Below are positions 1 through 5,744 of a DNA stretch of 6,477 nucleotides, one piece after another. The notes under the pieces were generated by a model that searched no databases, was not told the DNA's origin, and saw only the letters and a list, made by a program, of their open reading frames with translations. The stretch is from an uncultured Eggerthella sp. (GTDB taxonomy: Bacteria > Actinomycetota > Coriobacteriia > Coriobacteriales > Eggerthellaceae): contig USPD01000036.1 in assembly GCA_900556585.1 (NCBI GenBank), positions 1 to 6,477 on the forward strand. The letters run 5' to 3'. The position numbers and the translations under genes were made by a program. Each line of letters starts with the position of its first letter. The first letter of the stretch is position 1.

Positions 1-234
1 GGCTTGTTAGTATGGCTTGTTTGGCATTACGAAAAAGACCGCACTATGCGACTGGCTTGCTGTGCGGGCTTTTCACTCATTATTCTGCTCATAGGAATTA
101 GCAGAATTTATCTAGGTGTTCATTATGCTTCGGATGTATTAGCGGGATTCTGTATTTCCTTAGCCTGGCTTGCAATGTATACCAGTGTTGCCGCGCCTTT
201 TCTTCTCCAAGAAGCAGAAGAAAAGGCCGACTAA
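1..234 (+). CDS. PAP2-family membrane phosphatase, C-terminal end (partial)
   Basis: The frame is open from base 1 and ends in tandem stops (TAA at 232-234, then TAG), leaving the last 77 residues of a protein whose start lies outside the window. Visible are a hydrophobic helix (about residues 18-33), the motif S34-R35-x5-H41-x3-D45 within ISRIYLGVHYASDVLAG, a second hydrophobic helix (about 46-67) and a short acidic/basic tail ending EEKAD. The motif is the third conserved PAP2 (acid phosphatase/vanadium haloperoxidase) block, in which the His is the catalytic nucleophile and the Asp assists it. The earlier blocks, KxxxxxxRP and PSGH, must lie upstream. Family members dephosphorylate lipid phosphates such as undecaprenyl pyrophosphate or phosphatidylglycerol phosphate at the membrane. 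Which substrate applies cannot be told from this fragment. A TTG at base 4 is only an internal Leu codon. The gene converges on the flippase gene. Confidence 0.9.
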   Translation, partial: GLLVWLVWHYEKDRTMRLACCAGFSLIILLIGISRIYLGVHYASDVLAGFCISLAWLAMYTSVAAPFLLQEAEEKAD

Positions 235-314
235 TAGACTAACTTGCTAATAGCCGAATCTTCTTGTTTTTAGCAGAATGTTGCTTATCAATTACAACCA
301 ATACGGTGCAAAGC

Positions 315-346
315 AACGTAGCTAGCATTTCGATGCTAGCTACGTT
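315..346. terminator. Perfect 14-bp hairpin at a convergent gene junction, probable bidirectional terminator
   Basis: Arms AACGTAGCTAGCAT (315-328) and ATGCTAGCTACGTT (333-346) are exact reverse complements around the loop TTCG. The hairpin lies between the PAP2 gene (plus) and the flippase gene (minus), where a shared terminator is expected. The flippase stop codon (TAG, complement of 336-338) lies inside the right arm. Neither side has a strong U-run: minus-strand RNA continues GCUUUGCACC and plus-strand RNA continues UGUCAUCUUC. It is therefore a strong hairpin but not a textbook intrinsic terminator. It may instead protect mRNA ends. Confidence 0.6.
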
Positions 347-2285
347 TGTCATCTTCTTCGTCTATCGAAGCAATAATTTCGGTATACCCTTCTTTGGAAG
401 CCGCATCTGCTGTTCGGTCCGTATTTTCGTAAGCTCTATCGCCGTAAGTACCTCCACGAACTGAGCTTCGTGTTTGAGCAGAATATAATCCTTGCCCATG
501 CGATTCGCTCCTGGGCGATTCTTGCCTATATGGTTCCTGGCTATGCTCATGTACGGATCGTGGAATGCTGCGACTGCGTTGGCTGCCGGCCGCATGAGCG
601 CCGCTTATGCTGGCATCATCCCTAGGACGAGTAACTCCCGAATATGCTCTACGTGTTCTACGCACGCGTGCCTCATCATGTGCCTGACGCGCTGCCCGCT
701 GTTCTCGGACACGAAGCCGAGCATCGCTTACTTCTTGCGCTCGTGCACCCGCCGCAGTTGACTCATATGCGCTTGCCGCAGCAGCCTCCCCTGCAAGCGT
801 TTCTTCCACTCGTTCAGGATGGCGATGTAATTCCCAACGGATACTTGCATATTCCCATACCAGTAATACCAGCAAAATGGTCATAACAATGAGATAGCCA
901 ATTACTGCACCAGGCAGCCCTGTAAAGTCAATCAGGAGAATAGGAACAAACAACGAGAAACCAAAGGTAATAACGTAGAGCTTCATGACCGACTTCTGGC
1001 GACGAAGCACTGTAATTACTTGATACAAAAAATCAATAATCGCCGTTACACCACCAGCTGCAATCATGATATAGCTCAATCCGCGGAACTGTTCGAAATC
1101 TACGCCATACATGAAGCTCATGACAGGAATACCGATAGTTGCCATCACGAAAATAACAACTAGGGTAATGACAATAACTACCGCCACAATCGCTAGAATC
1201 ACCAAGTCAAAACGACGACGCTTTTCTGCATCCGCCCACATTTGCGCCATACGAACAAGCAATGGTTTATAAATTGACCCTACTGTGAGCAAGATTGCCT
1301 GAGCCGGAAAATAAAGCGCGTTGAAATAGAGCTGATTGTCATAGCTCAAAACGCCTTCCATGACGAACTTAGGCATATTGTCGATCAGCGAATACATAAA
1401 CAGCGCGATAAACACAGGGAAACACTGTTTGAATAAGGCGGCAATACTCGCAAAACTTCTACCGCGCGAACGGGGTGTTTCTAAGTGCGCCAACGGGAAA
1501 GTAAGCACTATAAACGTCAGAGCAGCCGCAACCGCCATAGCAATGCTTGCAACAACAAGATTGCGCGTGATAAGAAGTGCGACAGAAAAAACGATGAAGA
1601 CTACAACCGAACGAAATGTTTGCGAAATTCCCGCCAAATACAGTTTGTCCATCTGCTGAAGTCGGCCTTCATAAACATCTGCCAAACCATCGATCATTTT
1701 GTAGGTACAAACCGCCATACAAATGGTAAACATGTCCGCATTGTAACCACGAAATGAACAGTACAGATAAGCTACCAGCATCATAACGATGCACGTAATC
1801 CAACGATTAACCTGATAATCGAAAAAAGAATGCTTCTCCCCAATGTCTGAAACCTGATACGTGCGAACACCATAATTGCCAATAATCATCAGCAGCGTAC
1901 CAATGATAAAGGCCATAGAAAACATACCAGCCTGTTCAGTACCACTAAGTTGCGTCACCACAATAGTAAGGAAAGGAAATACCATTCCCCACGCGCCCGT
2001 AGCAATAGTGTTGCAAATATAATCTCGTGACGTGCGATGAGATTCGAATTCTTCTTCTTGATCAAAAGATCCTTCAGTTACAACTCCCAATAAACGGTTG
2101 CACCAACGATTAACAATGCGCTTAATCGGATTTTGCTTTCGAGGGCGCTGCGGTTTCTTCCTTGAATGATTTGAATTATTAGCACCATTCGTTGGAACAA
2201 ATGAAGTTGCCCTTTGCGCTACCTGACGAGCTTTGTCAGCGAAAGAAGTTCGACTTTTCTGATTGTTTTGATGTCTTCCTTGCAT
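336..2285 (-). CDS. Wzx-like oligosaccharide/polysaccharide flippase (MOP superfamily) with long basic tails
   Basis: The 649-residue protein has about 12 hydrophobic segments between residues 94 and 478 (roughly 94-112, 120-137, 161-178, 183-202, 222-240, 244-262, 282-303, 320-340, 360-385, 402-421, 433-452, 456-478). This is the size and spacing of polysaccharide flippases, which turn lipid-linked sugars across the cytoplasmic membrane. Typical features are the amphipathic first helix region (SRDYICNTIATGAWG) and the GMFSMAFIIGTLLMIIGNYG segment. Two extensions are unusual. A basic, Asn/Lys/Arg-rich head covers residues 1-70, and an Arg/Ser/Ala/Glu-rich low-complexity tail covers 485-649; both are predicted cytoplasmic. 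The ATG at 2285 is the first start after an in-frame stop. Its purine-rich AGAGAGGA lies some 15 nt upstream, which is long, so translation initiation may be weak. The gene has its own upstream promoter and follows a terminated DUF4190 gene. Substrate is unknown: teichoic acid, capsule and O-antigen-like units are all possible. Confidence 0.85.
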   Translation of the reverse strand: MQGRHQNNQKSRTSFADKARQVAQRATSFVPTNGANNSNHSRKKPQRPRKQNPIKRIVNRWCNRLLGVVTEGSFDQEEEFESHRTSRDYICNTIATGAWGMVFPFLTIVVTQLSGTEQAGMFSMAFIIGTLLMIIGNYGVRTYQVSDIGEKHSFFDYQVNRWITCIVMMLVAYLYCSFRGYNADMFTICMAVCTYKMIDGLADVYEGRLQQMDKLYLAGISQTFRSVVVFIVFSVALLITRNLVVASIAMAVAAALTFIVLTFPLAHLETPRSRGRSFASIAALFKQCFPVFIALFMYSLIDNMPKFVMEGVLSYDNQLYFNALYFPAQAILLTVGSIYKPLLVRMAQMWADAEKRRRFDLVILAIVAVVIVITLVVIFVMATIGIPVMSFMYGVDFEQFRGLSYIMIAAGGVTAIIDFLYQVITVLRRQKSVMKLYVITFGFSLFVPILLIDFTGLPGAVIGYLIVMTILLVLLVWEYASIRWELHRHPERVEETLAGEAAAASAYESTAAGARAQEVSDARLRVREQRAARQAHDEARVRRTRRAYSGVTRPRDDASISGAHAAGSQRSRSIPRSVHEHSQEPYRQESPRSESHGQGLYSAQTRSSVRGGTYGDRAYENTDRTADAASKEGYTEIIASIDEEDDKRS

Positions 2286-2365
2286 ATGCGCTGGATTCTT
2301 GTCCTCTCTTAAATGAGCGCGATTAACAGGTGTTTTTCTTCACACCTAAAAATTCTATTCGAAAA

Positions 2366-2394
2366 ATTATAGTAACAGCTACATAGAATACTTA
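2366..2394 (-). promoter_or_regulatory. Putative promoter of the flippase gene
   Basis: On the minus strand a perfect -10 box TATAAT (complement of 2366-2371) sits 80 nt upstream of the flippase start. The -35 is poor: TAAGTA at a 17-bp spacing (complement of 2389-2394) or TTAAGT at 18 bp. The predicted start site is near 2359, giving a leader of about 75 nt. The leader could form a small 6-bp stem (AGGTGT/ACACCT, 2328-2333 with 2342-2347). The promoter lies downstream of the DUF4190 terminator, consistent with separate transcription. Confidence 0.5.
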
Positions 2395-2449
2395 ATCGTT
2401 TATGAGAGTTACAAAAAACAAGCACGGAGAATACAAGGAAGAACCATAC

Positions 2450-2483
2450 AAAAGTTGCCACAAAGATTTTCCTTTGTGGCAAC
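2450..2483 (-). terminator. Intrinsic terminator of the DUF4190 gene
   Basis: A perfect 12-bp stem (GTTGCCACAAAG at 2454-2465, CTTTGTGGCAAC at 2472-2483) encloses a 6-nt loop. On the minus strand it is followed directly by TTTTGTATGG (complement of 2453 and down), giving the hairpin plus U-run of a Rho-independent terminator. It lies 35 nt beyond the stop codon of the DUF4190 gene and upstream of the flippase promoter. Confidence 0.85.
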
Positions 2484-2517
2484 CGTAAAACTTTAGATAA
2501 GTTTACAGATCAGATTA

Positions 2518-3786
2518 TTAATAGATTCCGAACATATATCCCAATTCGTCATCCCAAGCATCTTCGTCTATTGCCCAAGTTCCATCTGACTGCTTAACAA
2601 AATCAATTGCTGTGTAATAGCTTGTGGTTCCAGTAGTTTCGTTCATCGCCTGATTGAAATATTCACCCACGCGCTTTGTTGCTTCATCTTGAGTCATTGA
2701 ATCTGCTTCTCCAGAATCGATAAAGTCATTAGCAAGATCATAAAATGCGTTATTAAATTCGAACCAATCACGCATAGTGATGTCGGCATACATAGTTGCT
2801 GTGTCTTCTTCTTCGTCTACATAAACTCCGTCGTAGCTGTAGTCAAAATCAGTCAGCAACCAACGAACTAAATCTTCGGGATTAGTTCCCATTTCTTCGT
2901 TAGTAAGACCTGTGCTTTCAGTAATGCTTTCATCTACGCGAGTTACCAATGTATCAACTAATGCTTGATCCTGATTCTTCAACTGATCAAGCCTTGCAAT
3001 ACCCAAATCGTAACAAGCCTGTTCATCCGGCGACAAATTCTCAACCGATTCAGTACTCGAATACGATAATGAATAACTTGTAGCATTATCAACTGGTCCA
3101 GTAAGAATGTTGTATGACAGTACAAGACCTGCAATAAACGAAATAATGGCAAACACGATGCCTGCAATACCACAAATCAAACCAGCTGTTGTTTTTCCGC
3201 ACTTACCAGTGGCACGCACAGCGCGGCGAGACAAAACTATAGCGATAACGCCCAAGATAATTGAAACAAGTGGACTAAATAAGGCAATAGGTATAGCAAT
3301 AATGCCACATACAAGTGCTGCGGTTCCTTTTCTCTTCACACCTACACCAGCGCCAGGAGTGTACTGCGGCTGTGGCGGAACATATCCCCCGCCTGGTTGT
3401 TGAGGCTGCGGCGTAGGCTGTGCAGGCTGAGGCATAGGCTGCGTAGGCTGAGGCATAGGCTGCGTAGGCTGCGGTGTGGGTTGTGCAGGCTGCGATACAG
3501 GAGGCTGCATGGGTTGAGCAGGCGCAGATGTGGGTTGTGGAATTGGCTGCGCAGGTTGAGGCTGTTGCGGTTGCACAGGTTGCTGCGGTTGCTCTGGTTG
3601 AACAGGCTGTAACGTTGGCTGTGCAGGTTGCTGCGGTTGAGGCGCAGGTTGCACGGGATCCCCTGTTGGAGGAGCGGGCTGAGCAGCATCCGCTACAGAA
3701 GATATTGGTTGCTGAGGTTGAGGAACCTCGCTTGATTCTTCACCTGGCTGTTGTGGTTGAGGAATACTCTTGTCTTTTTCATCCAT
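2518..3786 (-). CDS. DUF4190-domain membrane protein with Pro/Gln-rich N-terminal region and acidic C-terminal domain
   Basis: The 422-residue protein has three parts. Residues 1-141 are a disordered, charged-then-Pro/Gln-rich region with many QPxQP units. Residues 150-227 hold the membrane part: a basic KRKG, a long hydrophobic stretch (about 155-186, probably a helical hairpin with the SPLVSIILGVIAIVLS pattern), a basic loop RRAVRATGKCGK, and another helix (about 201-225). This matches DUF4190. Residues 230-422 form an acidic soluble domain ending in VKQSDGTWAIDEDAWDDELG, resembling the NTF2-like domains (DUF4878/DUF5105 style) of Gram-positive surface proteins. That last assignment is a guess by style. 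I chose ATG at 3786 because AAGGAA (complement of 3792-3797) precedes it by 5 nt. An upstream in-frame ATG at 3894 would add 36 residues with no plausible function and no good ribosome site. The topology of the C-terminal domain (outside the cell or in the cytoplasm) depends on how many helices the first stretch forms. Cellular role unknown. Confidence 0.8.
   Translation of the reverse strand: MDEKDKSIPQPQQPGEESSEVPQPQQPISSVADAAQPAPPTGDPVQPAPQPQQPAQPTLQPVQPEQPQQPVQPQQPQPAQPIPQPTSAPAQPMQPPVSQPAQPTPQPTQPMPQPTQPMPQPAQPTPQPQQPGGGYVPPQPQYTPGAGVGVKRKGTAALVCGIIAIPIALFSPLVSIILGVIAIVLSRRAVRATGKCGKTTAGLICGIAGIVFAIISFIAGLVLSYNILTGPVDNATSYSLSYSSTESVENLSPDEQACYDLGIARLDQLKNQDQALVDTLVTRVDESITESTGLTNEEMGTNPEDLVRWLLTDFDYSYDGVYVDEEEDTATMYADITMRDWFEFNNAFYDLANDFIDSGEADSMTQDEATKRVGEYFNQAMNETTGTTSYYTAIDFVKQSDGTWAIDEDAWDDELGYMFGIY
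3403..3486 (-). repeat. Four tandem 21-bp units encoding a 7-residue Pro/Gln repeat
   Basis: Within the DUF4190 gene, residues 101-128 read as four heptads: AQPTPQP, TQPMPQP, TQPMPQP, AQPTPQP. The two inner units are near-identical in DNA (plus strand shows CTGAGGCATAGGCTGCGTAGG twice in a row, spanning about 3427-3468). They stand in a longer irregular QP-rich tract. Such in-frame repeats can change copy number by slippage without shifting the frame. Confidence 0.8.
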
Positions 3787-3938
3787 GATGTTTCCTTTCT
3801 CAAGCAGCACGTACTTGAAAGCACAAAAGTTCGTAGTCAGCCGACGAAGAAATAAACAGTGTTTCAAATTGCAATGCAGAGAGTTACATCCCAAGCCGAA
3901 AAACTGCTTTTAATCGGTACTGGTTCTGCTTCACAATT

Positions 3939-3967
3939 ATCATACATATCTGTTAGGCAAATATCAA
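3939..3967 (-). promoter_or_regulatory. Putative promoter of the DUF4190 gene
   Basis: On the minus strand TTGATA (complement of 3962-3967) and TATGAT (complement of 3939-3944) are separated by 17 bp. Each differs from the sigma-70 consensus at one base. The predicted start site near 3932 leaves a leader of about 145 nt before the ATG at 3786. A neighbouring GATAAT overlaps the -10 and could serve instead with poorer spacing. No Fur-type palindrome overlaps it; the nearest lies about 95 bp away. Confidence 0.55.
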
Positions 3968-4059
3968 CAAGTACCTATTTTTTGAAACGAAATGCAACAT
4001 TCCCACCCCTGCCCACCTCGCAAAGCTATTCTTTTCTACCATTTTGGCCATTTATCTCT

Positions 4060-4082
4060 AATTTGAGAAACTTTCTCAAATT
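4060..4082. promoter_or_regulatory. Operator O1: perfect Fur/Zur-type palindrome
   Basis: An 11-1-11 perfect inverted repeat, AATTTGAGAAA, C, TTTCTCAAATT, centred on 4071. Its core TGAGAAAcTTTCTCA (4064-4078) has the 7-1-7 layout of Fur-family boxes. It ends 2 bp before the -35 hexamer of the regulator promoter. The adjoining gene encodes a Fur-family repressor, so autoregulation is the natural reading. There is no U-run or gene end here, so it is not a terminator. Confidence 0.8.
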
Positions 4083-4084
4083 CG

Positions 4085-4112
4085 TTGACACAAACCATTG
4101 CTTACATAAAAT
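4085..4112 (+). promoter_or_regulatory. Promoter of the Fur-family regulator and permease operon
   Basis: A consensus -35 TTGACA (4085-4090) is followed after 16 bp by TAAAAT (4107-4112), one base from the -10 consensus. The predicted start site is about 4119, leaving a leader of roughly 70 nt before GTG 4191. O1 abuts the -35 and O2 covers the last base of the -10 and the start site, so a repressor bound at O2 would block RNA polymerase. Confidence 0.8.
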
Positions 4113-4126
4113 GAGAAACGTTTTCA
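4112..4126. promoter_or_regulatory. Operator O2: second, imperfect Fur/Zur-type box
   Basis: TGAGAAAcGTTTTCA has the same left half, TGAGAAA, as O1, and a right half whose complement is TGAAAAC (5 of 7 paired). Its centre (4119) is 48 bp from that of O1. From memory the sequence is close to actinobacterial Zur boxes of the TGAAAATgATTTTCA type, which favours a zinc-responsive repressor, but this is only resemblance. Its overlap with the -10 and start site points to repression. Confidence 0.65.
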
Positions 4127-4190
4127 ATTTCGAATACGGAGCAACGTGCGTTTTAACGAGGCGCAAAAAAACAAATTGGAAGTGAAATAC

Positions 4191-4610
4191 GTGTCTGCAA
4201 CGCGACAATACAAAACAAAACAAAAGGAATTAATTCTTGAATGCATTCGTATGCACCAGGGATCCTTCATTACCATCAAAGACATAACCACCGCGCTCAA
4301 TGAACGTCACGAAAAAGTGGGCACTGCAACAATCTATCGCAACCTTGATCGTTTAGAAGAAGAAGGCATTATTACCCGCTGTACTATTGAGGGCATTGAT
4401 GGTGTTTGCTATCGCTATTTACCTGACGCTCCAGAAAACGTTTACTTCTTTTTGAAATGCGAACGTTGCGGAGATTTATCCCCCATAGACTGCGGTGAGT
4501 TGCAGCATCTTTATGAACACGTAATTGAGCATCACCATGTCCGCATCAATCCTAGCAAAACTGTACTTTATGGTTTGTGCGAAGCGTGCCTTGCAAAAGA
4601 GGAGGCCTAA
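4191..4610 (+). CDS. Fur-family metalloregulator, possibly Zur-like
   Basis: The 139-residue protein (numbering from GTG 4191) has the Fur layout. A winged-helix DNA-binding domain covers residues 1-80, with recognition helix TATIYRNLDRLEEEGIITR at 45-63. A C-terminal dimerisation domain follows. Two CxxC pairs, C90-E-R-C93 and C130-E-A-C133, would hold the structural zinc. C101 and H114-H116 could contribute another site. The residues before the first CxxC read ENVYFFLKC, where relatives usually show HxH or HHDH, so the normal regulatory site is altered. I prefer GTG 4191 because GGAAG lies 8 nt upstream and MSATRQYKTKQ is a typical Fur start. GTG 4146, with GGAG at only 4 nt, would add 15 residues. 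Two palindromes around the promoter indicate autorepression. The gene is followed after 6 nt by the permease, so the two form one operon. The metal sensed is not certain; zinc or manganese seem likeliest. Confidence 0.88.
   Translation: MSATRQYKTKQKELILECIRMHQGSFITIKDITTALNERHEKVGTATIYRNLDRLEEEGIITRCTIEGIDGVCYRYLPDAPENVYFFLKCERCGDLSPIDCGELQHLYEHVIEHHHVRINPSKTVLYGLCEACLAKEEA
4598..4605 (+). promoter_or_regulatory. Strong ribosome-binding site of the permease inside the end of the regulator gene
   Basis: AGAGGAGG, near-perfect to the anti-Shine-Dalgarno sequence, encodes part of the regulator's KEEA tail and lies 11 nt before ATG 4617. The regulator stop is at 4608-4610. This arrangement ties translation of the two genes closely and fixes the permease start. 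Confidence 0.8.
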
Positions 4611-4616
4611 ACTTCT

Positions 4617-5681
4617 ATGGATCTACTCCCCCATCTTTTAGAACATGCCTTTGAAGATACAATCTATCTTGTACCTTTCCTGCTCGTAACCTATTTATTG
4701 CTTGAAATACTAGAACACAAAGCAGGCGATAAGGCCGCTGTTTTAGTAAAGAAAGCAGGCATAGCAGGACCATTTGTAGGCGCGTTATTAGGCGCTGTTC
4801 CCCAATGCGGATTTTCCGCAGCAGGATCAGCACTATATGCAAGCCGTGCCATAACACTCGGCACCCTGTTTGCGGTATTTTTGTCCACGTCAGACGAAAT
4901 GCTCCCGCTATTCATTGCTGAACAGGTAGACCCCACCATCATGCTTTCTATCATCGGGGTGAAAGTTGCCATAGGTATGATTATGGGTTTTGCTATTGAT
5001 GGCATTGTTCGCCTACGTGTTCGCTCTCACATTAAGCACGAAGAAACGCAGATACGAAACGAAAAGCATCCCCACGAACAATCGCACAACCCAGAGCACA
5101 AGCTAAACGCAGTAGCACAACATACATACTCCCCCGACCATGACCATTACCATAACCACGATCACGAGCATGATCACGAGCACGAGCATCATCATGTAAC
5201 AAGCGAAGAATTAGAACAACCTTTTTCCCATCATCACTGTCACAATCCTAGCTGCAGCGTATCCGATGGACATAATAGCTGGAAAGATATTGTGATCAGC
5301 GCTTTGAAGCATACCCTTCAAGTTACCATCATTGTGTATCTGATTTCTTTTGTATTGGTAGCAATAATGGAACTTGCTGGTGAAGATGCTATTACCAGCT
5401 TCCTTATTGATAATCCTGGCGTTGCTATTTTTGGTTCTGCATTAGTGGGACTTATACCAAACTGTGGCGCTAGCGTTGTAATAACCCAGCTTTATTTGGA
5501 TGGTATGTTAGGAACAGGCGCCATGATTTCTGGACTGCTTGTTTCTGCTGGCGTAGGTATTCTTGTTCTGTTTAGCGAAAACCATCGCCTCCGCCAAAAC
5601 ATTTTTATCCTTTTAGGTCTATTATGCGTAGGCGTTGTCTGGGGAGCTTTATTCGAAATGGCAGGAATTCAATTCCTGTAA
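4617..5681 (+). CDS. Putative heavy-metal/manganese permease (PF11449, ArsP_2-type) with His-rich loop
   Basis: The 354-residue membrane protein matches the family annotated as putative 10-TM heavy-metal exporter, putative manganese transporter or arsenic efflux protein. Signatures are PFLLVTYLLLEILEHKAGDK (20-39), GALLGAVPQCGFSAAGSALY (55-74), ITLGTLFAVFLSTSDEMLPL (79-98), and in the second half GLIPNCGASVVITQLYLDG (278-296). The halves are related: VPQCG (61-65) and IPNCG (280-284) sit at matching places, each followed by a small-residue-rich helix. Between them, residues about 132-222 form a hydrophilic loop with 22 His; residues 174-193 alone hold 11, mostly as H-D/E alternation, and S204-C213 adds HHHCH and two Cys. 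Such loops bind Zn, Ni, Co or Mn weakly and are probably cytoplasmic. Co-transcription with a Fur-family repressor under two operators points to metal homeostasis. Transport direction and metal are unproven, and arsenic is unlikely in this context. Confidence 0.87.
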   Translation: MDLLPHLLEHAFEDTIYLVPFLLVTYLLLEILEHKAGDKAAVLVKKAGIAGPFVGALLGAVPQCGFSAAGSALYASRAITLGTLFAVFLSTSDEMLPLFIAEQVDPTIMLSIIGVKVAIGMIMGFAIDGIVRLRVRSHIKHEETQIRNEKHPHEQSHNPEHKLNAVAQHTYSPDHDHYHNHDHEHDHEHEHHHVTSEELEQPFSHHHCHNPSCSVSDGHNSWKDIVISALKHTLQVTIIVYLISFVLVAIMELAGEDAITSFLIDNPGVAIFGSALVGLIPNCGASVVITQLYLDGMLGTGAMISGLLVSAGVGILVLFSENHRLRQNIFILLGLLCVGVVWGALFEMAGIQFL

Positions 5682-5744
5682 ACATACAGCAAGTAAGACC
5701 GGTTATTTCCTAAAAAGTTAGCTCAAAGAAATCGGATTAAACGA

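Larger units (their letters stand above)
3787..4190. other. Divergent control region between DUF4190 gene and Fur-family gene
   Basis: About 400 bases without a convincing gene. It holds a leftward promoter for the DUF4190 gene (3939-3967), a C-rich tract (4002-4017), two Fur-type palindromes (4060-4082 and 4112-4126) and a rightward promoter (4085-4112). Open frames crossing this region have no good ribosome sites, no family resemblance, and run through these promoters. The part from 3787 to about 3930 would be the untranslated leader of the DUF4190 transcript; I see no strong structure in it. Confidence 0.7.

Noticed and set aside
2328..2347. 6-bp hairpin in the flippase leader as a riboswitch or attenuator
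   Set aside because: The stem is too short and no conserved riboswitch element is visible around it.
3342..3788. Leu/Arg/Ser- and Val/Ala/Gln-rich open frames opposite or offset to the Pro/Gln region
   Set aside because: They are shadows of the repetitive CAG/CCN codons of the DUF4190 gene.
3787..3894. N-terminal extension of the DUF4190 protein by 36 residues from an ATG at 3894
   Set aside because: A much better ribosome site (AAGGAA, 5 nt spacing) precedes ATG 3786, and the extension has no signal-like or conserved character.
4060..4082. Perfect palindrome as a transcription terminator
   Set aside because: No gene ends nearby, the spacer is a single base so it cannot form a good RNA hairpin, and it abuts a -35 box.
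3859..4185. Plus-strand frame of 108 codons in the divergent region
   Set aside because: It runs across the regulator promoter and both operators, shows no family resemblance and has no convincing ribosome site.
4026..4223. Minus-strand frame of 65 codons
   Set aside because: It is antisense to the regulator's 5' end and promoter, with aromatic/Lys-rich chance composition.
5141..5200. Alternating ATGAYCAY-like pattern as a possible DNA repeat array
   Set aside because: It is explained by in-frame His-Asp/Glu codons of the permease loop; units are not regular enough for a CRISPR or satellite array.
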